The translations under genes and the position numbers were made by a program. 8,137 nt of DNA, from positions 1 through 8,137 of the forward strand of contig CAMKYP010000164.1 in NCBI GenBank assembly GCA_946477505.1, in the 5' to 3' direction. Below, piece after piece: positions 1 through 5,564 of this stretch (the first letter of the stretch is position 1; every line of letters starts with the position of its first letter). The notes under the pieces are model-generated. The model did no database searches and had not been told where the DNA came from. It was given only the letters and a program-made list of their open reading frames with translations. Source of the DNA: an uncultured Dechloromonas sp. GTDB lineage: Bacteria > Pseudomonadota > Gammaproteobacteria > Burkholderiales > Rhodocyclaceae.

Positions 1-119
1 CGATCGATACGCACGAGGAATGGTTGCGTAACGCATCGCATCTTCGCCGCCTGTCCAAACTCGCGGATCGTATTTCCGATCTTGAGAAAAAACTTAAACA
101 AAAATATATAGAGGGTTGA
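1..119 (+). CDS. lpxD: LpxD C-terminal end (UDP-3-O-acylglucosamine N-acyltransferase), partial
   Basis: Only the last 38 codons are in the window, read in frame from base 3 to a TGA at 117-119. The tail reads EEWLRNASHLRRLSKL and then a Lys-rich amphipathic helix ending KQKYIEG. This matches the C-terminal helical extension of proteobacterial LpxD, which trimerises and helps bind acyl-ACP. LpxD adds the second 3-hydroxyacyl chain, N-linked, in lipid A synthesis in the cytoplasm. Its place directly before fabZ-lpxA-lpxB is the classic gene order and supports the call. The catalytic left-handed beta-helix lies outside the window. The last 35 bases of the gene are unusually AT-rich for this genome. 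Confidence 0.86.
   Translation, partial: IDTHEEWLRNASHLRRLSKLADRISDLEKKLKQKYIEG
82..110 (+). promoter_or_regulatory. possible internal sigma70-like promoter inside the lpxD 3' end
   Basis: TTGAGA at 82-87 (5 of 6 matches to the -35 consensus) is followed after exactly 17 bases by TATATA at 105-110 (4 of 6 matches to the -10), in the only strongly AT-rich stretch of the operon. Transcription would start near 116-118, leaving fewer than ten leader bases before the fabZ ATG and cutting off its ribosome-binding site at 111-115. It could serve lpxA onward or be fortuitous, because the bases also encode the Lys-rich LpxD tail. This is sequence pattern only. Confidence 0.22.
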
Positions 120-123
120 TTAA

Positions 124-558
124 ATGGATATTCATGAAATTCTTGATCATTTGCCGCATCGCTACCCCTTTCTGCTGATCGACCGTGTGGTCGAAGTCGT
201 GCCTGGCAAATCGATTCACGCCTACAAGAACGTGACTATCAACGAGCCCTTTTTTGTCGGCCATTTTCCGCACCATCCGGTCATGCCGGGCGTGCTGATC
301 ATGGAAGCGCTGGCCCAGGCGGCCGGCATCCTGTCGTTCAAGACTGAAGGAAAGAAACCGACCGAAAGTGACGTGTTCTATTTTGCCGGTATCGACGAGG
401 CACGTTTCAAGCGCCCGGTCATGCCGGGCGATCAGTTGCATCTGCATGTCGAGATCGAGCGTCAGATGCGCGGCATCTGGAAGTTCAAGGGCGAGGCCAG
501 GGTCGATGGCCAGCTGGCGGCCGAAGCACGACTGATGTGCGCAAAGCGGGATCTGTAA
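124..558 (+). CDS. fabZ: 3-hydroxyacyl-[acyl-carrier-protein] dehydratase FabZ
   Basis: This 144-residue protein is the usual length of FabZ. It dehydrates (3R)-hydroxyacyl-ACP to trans-2-enoyl-ACP in the cytosolic type II fatty acid synthase, so it competes with LpxA and LpxD for 3-hydroxyacyl-ACP. The start LPHRYPFLLIDRV is the family signature. The hot-dog central helix motif GHFPHHPVMPGVLIMEALAQ carries the catalytic pair, His47 and Glu61 (equivalent to His49/Glu63 in the Pseudomonas enzyme). The C-terminal strands (FKRPVMPGDQL, then KFKGEARVDG) are intact. The ATG at 124 lies four bases after the lpxD stop and has a GAGGG ribosome-binding site at 111-115 with an 8-base spacer. It is co-transcribed with the lpx genes. 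Confidence 0.97.
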   Translation: MDIHEILDHLPHRYPFLLIDRVVEVVPGKSIHAYKNVTINEPFFVGHFPHHPVMPGVLIMEALAQAAGILSFKTEGKKPTESDVFYFAGIDEARFKRPVMPGDQLHLHVEIERQMRGIWKFKGEARVDGQLAAEARLMCAKRDL

Positions 559-559
559 C

Positions 560-1330
560 ATGATCCACCCGACTGCCATTGTCGATCCGGGCGCCAGGAT
601 CGGCGCCAATGTCGAGATCGGTCCCTATTCGATTGTCGGTCCCGATGTCGAGATCGGCGATAACACGGTTATCGGCCCGCATTGCGTGGTTCGCGGCCAT
701 ACGCGGATCGGTCGCGACAATCGCATCTTCCAGTTTTGTTCGCTTGGCGAAGTGCCGCAGGACAAAAAGTATGCCGGTGAGCCGACCCGCCTGGAAATCG
801 GCGACCGCAACACCATTCGCGAATTTTGTACCTTCAATCTGGGAACGGTTCAGGATCGGGGCGTGACGTCGATCGGCGACGACAACTGGATCATGGCCTA
901 TGTGCATATTGCCCATGATTGCCAGGTCGGCAACAAGGTGACCTTTGCCAATAATGCCTCGCTGGCGGGGCATGTGGTGGTCGATGACTGGGCGATTCTC
1001 GGCGGTTTTACCGGCGTTCATCAGTTCTGCCGCATCGGTGCGCACGTGATGACGGCGGTCAGCACGGTCATTCTCCAGGATGTTCCGCCGTACCTGATGG
1101 CAGCCGGCAACACGGCCCAGCCCTATGGTATCAACGTCGAGGGGCTGAAGCGACGCGGCTTCAACGCTGATGCAATCACCTCGCTCAAGCGCGCCTACCG
1201 AACCCTTTACAAGTCGGGGCTGCTGCTCGAGGAAGCGAAGGCCAAACTGGTCGAGGACGCCAAGACCCAGCCGGACGTTCAGCGTTTCGTCGATTTCCTC
1301 GAGGTCTCGAAGCGCGGCATCATTCGCTGA
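560..1330 (+). CDS. lpxA: acyl-ACP--UDP-N-acetylglucosamine O-acyltransferase LpxA
   Basis: This 256-residue protein catalyses the first step of lipid A synthesis: transfer of a 3-hydroxyacyl chain from ACP to the 3-OH of UDP-GlcNAc in the cytosol. Residues 1-180 show the isoleucine-patch hexapeptide repeats of a left-handed beta-helix (for example IGANVEIGPYSIVGPDVEIG). The catalytic base is His119 in the AHDCQVGN motif, equivalent to E. coli His125. The tail (GINVEGLKRRGF, then a helical domain ending RGIIR) is the standard LpxA C-terminal domain. By alignment from memory, the acyl-length ruler position (E. coli Gly173) is Val167, which predicts a shorter acyl donor than C14. The ATG follows the fabZ stop by one base. 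The only ribosome-binding site is a weak GCGGGA at 545-550, which suggests translational coupling. Confidence 0.97.
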   Translation: MIHPTAIVDPGARIGANVEIGPYSIVGPDVEIGDNTVIGPHCVVRGHTRIGRDNRIFQFCSLGEVPQDKKYAGEPTRLEIGDRNTIREFCTFNLGTVQDRGVTSIGDDNWIMAYVHIAHDCQVGNKVTFANNASLAGHVVVDDWAILGGFTGVHQFCRIGAHVMTAVSTVILQDVPPYLMAAGNTAQPYGINVEGLKRRGFNADAITSLKRAYRTLYKSGLLLEEAKAKLVEDAKTQPDVQRFVDFLEVSKRGIIR

Positions 1331-1331
1331 C

Positions 1332-2480
1332 ATGGGCAAGGCAGTAAGAATTGCCGTGGTGGCAGGGGAGGCCTCCGGGGATCTCCTGGCCAGCCACCTG
1401 ATCGGCGCATTGAAAAAGCATCTGCCGGATGCCGTTTTCTACGGTATTGGCGGCCCCAAGATGCAGGCGCAAGGGTTCGACGCCTGGTGGCCGATGGACA
1501 AGCTGTCGGTCATGGGCTACTGGGATGCCCTGAAGCACTATCGGGAAATCGCCGGTATTCGCCGCCAACTGAAGAAGCGCCTGCTCGAACTGCGCCCGGA
1601 TGTCTTCATCGGCGTCGATGCACCGGATTTCAATCTGGGGCTGGAGGCCGACCTCAAGGCGGCTGGCGTGCGCACCATTCACTACGTCAGCCCTTCGATC
1701 TGGGCTTGGCGCGGCGGGCGCATCAAGAAAATCGCCCGTGCCGTCAACCGGGTGCTGGCGCTGTTCCCGATGGAGCCGCCGCTTTACGAAAAAGAGCGGA
1801 TTCCGGTGACCTACGTCGGGCATCCGCTGGCCGACATCATTCCATTGGAAACCAGCAAGCTTGCCGTACGCGAAAAGCTCTCGCTGCCGAGGGACTACCC
1901 GGTCTTTGGCATGCTGCCGGGCAGCCGTCGTGGCGAACTGGAGATGATGGCCGACACCTTCGTCCAGACGGCCAGGATCATTCGCGAGCGTTTCCTGCCG
2001 CAAGCGATTTTTGTCGTGCCGCTGGCCACCCGTGAAACGCGGCTCCAGTTCGAGGCCGCCATCTATCGCCAGCAGGCCGGCGACGTGCCTTTCCGCCTGC
2101 TCTTCGGCCATGCCCAGGATGCCTTGGGCGCGGCCGATGTCTCGCTCGTTGCCAGCGGTACGGCCACGCTCGAGGCGGCGCTGATCAAGCGCCCGATGGT
2201 CATCACCTACAAGATCGCCAAGTTCTCGTACTGGTTGATGAAGCGGATGGCCTACCTGCCGTATGTCGGCTTGCCCAATGTACTGGCCGGGCGTTTCGTC
2301 GTGCCGGAAATTATCCAGGACGAGGCGACGCCGGAAAATCTCGCGGAGGCGCTGGTCAAGCTGTACGCAGACAAGGGCAACGCGGAAGCCGTCGAAGAGG
2401 CGTTCACCGACATCCATCTCCAACTGCGGCAGAACACTGCCGAGAAGGCTGCGCGGGCGGTTATCGAATGCCTGAACTGA
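1332..2480 (+). CDS. lpxB: lipid-A-disaccharide synthase LpxB
   Basis: This 382-residue GT19-family glycosyltransferase condenses UDP-2,3-diacylglucosamine with lipid X to give the beta-1,6 disaccharide, at the inner face of the cytoplasmic membrane. The N-terminal half shows VVAGEASGDLLASHLI (residues 9-24), GVDAPDFNLGLE (94-105, with Asp96 and Asp99) and VSPSIWAWRGGR (119-130). The C-terminal half shows GMLPGSRRGELEMM (193-206) and the nucleotide-sugar site VASGTATLEAALI. The length is normal for the family. The ATG at 1332 was chosen because it lies one base after the lpxA stop and gives the conserved N-terminus; the open frame running further upstream overlaps lpxA and is not conserved-looking. 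No clear ribosome-binding site is visible, so coupling to lpxA is likely. The 3' end overlaps rnhB by 13 bases. Confidence 0.97.
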   Translation: MGKAVRIAVVAGEASGDLLASHLIGALKKHLPDAVFYGIGGPKMQAQGFDAWWPMDKLSVMGYWDALKHYREIAGIRRQLKKRLLELRPDVFIGVDAPDFNLGLEADLKAAGVRTIHYVSPSIWAWRGGRIKKIARAVNRVLALFPMEPPLYEKERIPVTYVGHPLADIIPLETSKLAVREKLSLPRDYPVFGMLPGSRRGELEMMADTFVQTARIIRERFLPQAIFVVPLATRETRLQFEAAIYRQQAGDVPFRLLFGHAQDALGAADVSLVASGTATLEAALIKRPMVITYKIAKFSYWLMKRMAYLPYVGLPNVLAGRFVVPEIIQDEATPENLAEALVKLYADKGNAEAVEEAFTDIHLQLRQNTAEKAARAVIECLN

Positions 2481-3058
2481 TCGTTCCCGAGGGCCTCGTC
2501 TGCGGCATCGATGAGGCCGGGCGTGGCCCGTTGGCCGGCCCCGTGGTCGCTGCCGCGGTGATTCTCGACCCGGCACGCCCCATCGTCGGCCTGAACGATT
2601 CCAAGAAACTGAGCGACAAGAAGCGCGATGCGCTGGCTGTCTTGATCCGCGAAAACGCCCTTGCTTGGTGCGTTGCCGAGGCGACGGTCGAGGAAATCGA
2701 CCGTCTCAATATCCTGCATGCGACGATGCTGGCCATGCAGCGTGCGGTTGCCGGTTTGTCGGTGCGTCCCGAGCGTGCGCTGGTTGACGGTAATCGTTGC
2801 CCACCGCTCGATATGCCAGCCGAAGCCGTGGTCAAGGGCGACGGCAAGATCGCCTCGATTGCCGCCGCATCCATCCTGGCCAAGACCGTCCGCGATGCCG
2901 GCATGCTGACCTTGCATGCGGCGTACCCACAGTACGGTTTCGACCGCCACATGGGCTATCCCACTGCGGCGCACTTTGCCGCGCTGGAGGCGCATGGCGC
3001 GTCGCCGGTGCATCGCACGAGCTTCGGGCCGGTGGCGCGGCAACTTTCCCTGCTGTGA
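2468..3058 (+). CDS. rnhB: ribonuclease HII
   Basis: This 196-residue protein cleaves the RNA strand of RNA-DNA hybrids and nicks at single ribonucleotides misincorporated in DNA, starting ribonucleotide excision repair. The metal-binding acidic quartet is complete: Asp15 and Glu16 in GIDEAGRGPLAG, Asp107 in LVDGNRCP, and Asp125 in VVKGDGKIASI. These match E. coli Asp16/Glu17/Asp108/Asp126. Other family signatures are LNDSKKLS, NILHATMLAMQRAV and the C-terminal YPQYGFDRHMGYPT with HRTSFGPV. The ATG at 2468 lies inside the last codons of lpxB in another frame, and lpxB-rnhB is a common proteobacterial pair. The stop overlaps the GTG of the next gene. Confidence 0.97.
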   Translation: MPELIVPEGLVCGIDEAGRGPLAGPVVAAAVILDPARPIVGLNDSKKLSDKKRDALAVLIRENALAWCVAEATVEEIDRLNILHATMLAMQRAVAGLSVRPERALVDGNRCPPLDMPAEAVVKGDGKIASIAAASILAKTVRDAGMLTLHAAYPQYGFDRHMGYPTAAHFAALEAHGASPVHRTSFGPVARQLSLL

Positions 3059-3819
3059 AGCTTATCCAGTCGCGCGACAACGCCTTGTTCAAGCAGCTCA
3101 AGAAGCTGGCGGAATCCGGGCGCGAACGGCGCAAGTCGGGGCTGACGCTGCTCGATGGCGTGCATCTCGTCCAGGCTTACGAAGCGGCCTTCGGACGCCT
3201 GGATACCTTGATTGTTGCCGAGTCGGCAAGCGGTGAAGCGGCTGCCTATGCCGCTGGCCGGGAGCATGTCGTGCTGGCGGATGCCTTGATGCGCGATCTG
3301 GGTTTGGTGGATACGCCAAGCGGCCTGCTGGCGATGGCGCCGATACCGGCAGCCAGGGAGGGAATTCGCCGGGATCGCGATGCGATTCTGCTTGACGGTG
3401 TGCAGGATCCGGGAAATCTTGGAACCTTATTGCGCACTGCGGCCGCTGCCGGCATCCGGCAGGCCGTTCTTTCGCCCGGGTGTGCCTCGGCCTGGGCGCC
3501 CAAGGTGCTGCGCGCCGGGCAGGGTGCTCACTTCGCCCTGAGCATCCATGAGGATGTCGATCTTCTGACCGTGATGGCCGATTATGCCGGGACGACGGCA
3601 GTGACTTGCCTTGATGGCGCAACGTCGCTCTACGAAGCCGCCTGGTCCGGGCCGGTCGCCTGGGTGTTTGGCGCGGAGGGGCAGGGGGTCGGCCGGCCGT
3701 TGATCGAGGCCGCTCGTTTGCGCCTTCGGATACCGATGCCGGGGGACGTGGAATCGCTCAACGTCGCGGCCGCTGCGGCGGTTTGCCTGTTTGAGGGGGT
3801 GCGCCGACGGCTGCGCTGA
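3055..3819 (+). CDS. SpoU/TrmH-family RNA 2'-O-ribose methyltransferase
   Basis: This 254-residue SAM-dependent enzyme is expected to methylate a ribose 2'-OH in rRNA or tRNA; the target cannot be read from the sequence. The start (KLIQSRDNALFKQLKKLA) and LLDGVHLVQAY form the N-terminal substrate-binding domain (about residues 1-95). The trefoil-knot SpoU domain follows with its three motifs: LLDGVQDPGNLGTLLRTA (112-129), VFGAEGQGVG (204-213) and IPMPGDVESLNVAAAAA (226-242). The start is taken as GTG at 3055, which overlaps the rnhB stop as GTGA. It gives the family-typical N-terminus, and there is no ATG at the right place. An open frame extends upstream, but it is the shadow of rnhB. It is the last gene of the lpx operon. 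RlmB-like and TrmH-like subfamilies are both possible. Confidence 0.9.
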   Translation: MKLIQSRDNALFKQLKKLAESGRERRKSGLTLLDGVHLVQAYEAAFGRLDTLIVAESASGEAAAYAAGREHVVLADALMRDLGLVDTPSGLLAMAPIPAAREGIRRDRDAILLDGVQDPGNLGTLLRTAAAAGIRQAVLSPGCASAWAPKVLRAGQGAHFALSIHEDVDLLTVMADYAGTTAVTCLDGATSLYEAAWSGPVAWVFGAEGQGVGRPLIEAARLRLRIPMPGDVESLNVAAAAAVCLFEGVRRRLR

Positions 3820-3936
3820 AGCCCGGTCTGGCCGACGTAGGCCGGTATCGATACCGCGCCGTTACTTGGGCGATCTTTTCGATCAGCACTCCAGCAGCAC
3901 CGGGAAGCGCTACTTTCCCGGTGCTGTCGCCTGGAA
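3820..3936. other. intergenic region between convergent genes, with a palindrome
   Basis: These 117 bases separate the end of the lpx operon from the end of the minus-strand peroxiredoxin-like gene and hold no coding sequence I can support. They contain a perfect 14-base palindrome, CGGTATCGATACCG (3843-3856), and further right a 12-bp hairpin listed separately. The GATC-TTTTC-GATC arrangement near 3872-3884 is a weaker repeat. No promoter is evident on either strand. Confidence 0.6.
3895..3926. terminator. hairpin between convergent genes, probable bidirectional terminator without a U-tract
   Basis: CAGCACCGGGAA (3895-3906) and TTCCCGGTGCTG (3915-3926) are perfectly complementary over 12 bp with an 8-base loop. 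The stem is GC-rich and stable in both orientations, and it sits where both the SpoU-family gene and the peroxiredoxin-like gene end. Neither side is followed by a run of T on its own strand, so it is not a textbook intrinsic terminator. It may instead stabilise the 3' ends or work with Rho. Confidence 0.55.
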
Positions 3937-4485
3937 TTACAGCGTGTTCGGGTACTCGCCGCGAGCCGGGTAATCGTTGGCGATGACGAAATCGATGGCA
4001 CCCAGAAGGTCGGCGAACTGGGGGCGCGCGAAGGGCATGGTCTGCACGGCGCCGTAATACAGCGTGCCGTCCGGTCGAACCAGGAATACCCCGGGTTCGC
4101 TGAACAAGGCGGGCTCCTCGATGCCGATCGACGTTTTTCCGCGCGATTCGCTGATATAGAGGCCCCACTGGCGGGCGCTTGCCATCGACAGTCCGTAGCC
4201 GAATTGCAGCGCCGTGGCGTTGACCTTGTCAGCCATTGCGACGCCGCGTTCCTGATCATCGCTGCTGATCGCAATAACCTGTACTCCGCGCTTGTTGAAT
4301 TCCGGGGTAAGGCGCTCCAGCTCCATCAGATACTTGGCGCAAATCGGGCAATGCAGGCCGCGATAAAACACGATCAGATCGAAGCGCTCGCCAGGCTTGG
4401 CGCCGAGGACGAAACGCCCTCCGGTGGTGAGCGGGACATTCAAGGCGGGAACAGGCTTGCGGGGCATGAGGGCTTGTGCGGTCAT
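3937..4485 (-). CDS. peroxiredoxin-like (AhpC/TSA, thioredoxin-fold) protein with a CXXC site
   Basis: This is a 182-residue cytosolic protein with no signal peptide or membrane segment. The N-terminal part resembles AhpC/TSA proteins (PVPALNVPLTTGGRFVL, then an FDLIVFYRG strand). The putative active site is GLHCPICAKYLMELERL with Cys46 and Cys49. True peroxiredoxins have PxxxTxxC with a single peroxidatic Cys, so this belongs to the divergent peroxiredoxin-like group that keeps a thioredoxin-style CXXC. Later features are VQVIAISSDD, FSEPGVFLVRPDGTLYYG and FARPQFADLLGAIDFV. A thiol oxidoreductase or peroxide-handling role is likely; the substrate is unknown. The start is fixed by AAGGA at 4492-4496 (minus strand), 6 bases before the ATG. 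It is divergent from an AraC-type regulator that may control it. Confidence 0.85.
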   Translation of the reverse strand: MTAQALMPRKPVPALNVPLTTGGRFVLGAKPGERFDLIVFYRGLHCPICAKYLMELERLTPEFNKRGVQVIAISSDDQERGVAMADKVNATALQFGYGLSMASARQWGLYISESRGKTSIGIEEPALFSEPGVFLVRPDGTLYYGAVQTMPFARPQFADLLGAIDFVIANDYPARGEYPNTL

Positions 4486-4633
4486 GAGTTTTCCTTTGCG
4501 AGTTGATGGTGGTGAGTGAAGGTCCTGTCGATGTGCCGAGGGATGGCGGGCAACCCGGGCTCTTGGTCTTCATGGTGCAGTGTGATGGACGAATTGATAT
4601 ACTATGTTCAAAATTATTTGCATATCGTACAAA
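4486..4633. promoter_or_regulatory. divergent control region between the peroxiredoxin-like gene and the AraC-type regulator
   Basis: These 148 bases turn AT-rich at 4590-4640. On the minus strand, TGGACA (4640-4635; 5/6 match to -35) and AATAAT (4618-4613; 5/6 match to -10) are 16 bases apart and would transcribe the peroxiredoxin-like gene with a leader of about 120 bases. On the plus strand, TATACT (4598-4603) is a good -10 for the regulator but has no convincing -35. This could fit an activator-dependent or autoregulated promoter. Short dyads CAAA/TTTG lie at 4609-4612, 4617-4620 and 4630-4633, within the overlap of both promoters, and are candidate operators. All of this is by eye. Confidence 0.4.
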
Positions 4634-5473
4634 ATGTCCATTTCCTCCCGCCTTGATCGCTTGTCGGCTCTGCTTGAAGCCTTGGCACCACGGGTTGAAC
4701 TGATCGGGGATGAGTGCCCTGTCGATACAGGCACGGTGGTGGCCCGCAGTTCGGCCCGCTTTCTGCAGCTGTACCTGCTGACTCAGGGGGAATTGGTATT
4801 GACCCAGTCGAGCCAGGTTCGCCATATTCCTTCCCCCTCGATCGTCATTTGTCGTTCCGATCTCTCGCACCGGGTGTCGGTTGTTGGAAAAGAGAATTCA
4901 GGGCATCTGGTGCGCGCCAAGGTCGCTATCGAAGGTCCGGCCGGTGCGCTGCTTTTCAACGAATTTTCCGAGCCGGTCATCTTGTCCCTGGCGCAGACCG
5001 ACACGGCGCTGAGCCAGGCTGTTGCGCTGATTTCTTCCGAGCTTGCGGCCCCGCGCTGCGGTCAGCCTGCGTTGCTGAACCGGGCCGGAGATATTCTGTT
5101 CATCGGATTGCTGCGTCATCTTGTCGCCCATCCCGCGACCGGTAGCGGCTTGTTCAACGGCTTGGCGGACCCGCGCATCGCACGCGCGCTGGTGGCCTTG
5201 CACAGCGCGCCGCAGGAGGCATGGACGCTGGAGCGCATGGCCGCCGAGGCCGGCATGTCCCGCACGGCGTTCGCCAACACCTTTCGGGATGTCATGAATC
5301 AGACGCCGGGCAAGTATCTCGGGATATTGCGCCTGGCCATCGCGCGATCCGCCGTGGACTCGGGACGCGGATTGAAAAGGGCTGCCAAGGAGTCGGGATA
5401 CGCCAGTTCCTCGGCCCTTTCCCGGGCGCTCTCGCGCGCGATGGAGGAGGAAGTCGCAAGCAGCAGTGCTTGA
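4634..5473 (+). CDS. AraC-family transcriptional regulator (AraC-binding-like N-terminal domain)
   Basis: This is a 279-residue DNA-binding regulator. Residues 1-165 look like a divergent cupin sensor domain: SARFLQLYLLTQGELVL, then RSDLSHRV, and a helical part ending RAGDILFIGLLRHLVAHP. The C-terminal AraC region begins near DPRIARALVALHSAPQEAWTLERMAAEAGMSRTAFANTF, a good first helix-turn-helix, followed by QTPGKYLGILRLAIA. The second helix-turn-helix (LKRAAKESGYASSSALSRALSRAM) lacks the usual aromatic residues of the FSRAF motif, and the expected end of the domain (G-x-P-x-x-YR) is missing. The start is ATG 4634, giving MSISSRLDRLS; ATG 4604 in the same frame coincides with the likely -10 box and is less probable. 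It most likely controls the divergent peroxiredoxin-like gene and perhaps the downstream thioredoxin/CcdA pair. Confidence 0.86.
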   Translation: MSISSRLDRLSALLEALAPRVELIGDECPVDTGTVVARSSARFLQLYLLTQGELVLTQSSQVRHIPSPSIVICRSDLSHRVSVVGKENSGHLVRAKVAIEGPAGALLFNEFSEPVILSLAQTDTALSQAVALISSELAAPRCGQPALLNRAGDILFIGLLRHLVAHPATGSGLFNGLADPRIARALVALHSAPQEAWTLERMAAEAGMSRTAFANTFRDVMNQTPGKYLGILRLAIARSAVDSGRGLKRAAKESGYASSSALSRALSRAMEEEVASSSA

Positions 5474-5564
5474 TCCAGCCCAAGCGTCCTTTGGCGCCTG
5501 TAAGAAATCCGTGGTTTGTTCGACTGATGGTCGACGTTGTGTCTTTTACTCACGGAGAATACTC
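5474..5564 (+). other. short gap between the AraC-type regulator and the thioredoxin gene
   Basis: This 91-base gap holds no coding sequence. It contains a small hairpin, TCGAC/GTCGA at 5520-5524 and 5530-5534, and the ribosome-binding site of the next gene. I could not find a convincing -35/-10 pair or a terminator, so read-through from the regulator gene is possible. Confidence 0.5.
5554..5558 (+). promoter_or_regulatory. ribosome-binding site fixing the thioredoxin start
   Basis: GGAGA lies 6 bases before the ATG at 5565. It settles the start over the longer in-frame ATG at 5466, which would overlap the regulator gene and add 33 residues before the signal peptide. Confidence 0.75.

Noticed and set aside
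485..2576. Long open frames on the minus strand (284 residues at 485-1339 and 418 residues at 1320-2576)
   Set aside because: They lie antisense to lpxA and lpxB, which have full family signatures. Their translations are Arg/His/Asp-rich with no recognisable motif, as expected for the complement of GC-rich genes.
2797..3054. Upstream extension of the SpoU-family methyltransferase frame into rnhB
   Set aside because: The extension is out of frame with rnhB and low in meaningful motifs. The conserved N-terminus begins right at the GTG at 3055.
3630..4274. Minus-strand open frame of 214 residues spanning the methyltransferase end and the peroxiredoxin-like gene
   Set aside because: It crosses two supported genes and the hairpin region in another frame, and its translation is Ser/Arg/Thr-rich noise.
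4604..4633. Earlier in-frame ATG for the AraC-type regulator, adding ten residues (MFKIICISYK)
   Set aside because: It overlaps the likely -10 box TATACT at 4598-4603, has no ribosome-binding site, and the extra residues are encoded by AT-rich promoter-like DNA.
5466..5564. Longer thioredoxin start at 5466
   Set aside because: It would overlap the regulator gene and put 33 unrelated residues before a clear signal peptide. The GGAGA site fits the ATG at 5565.
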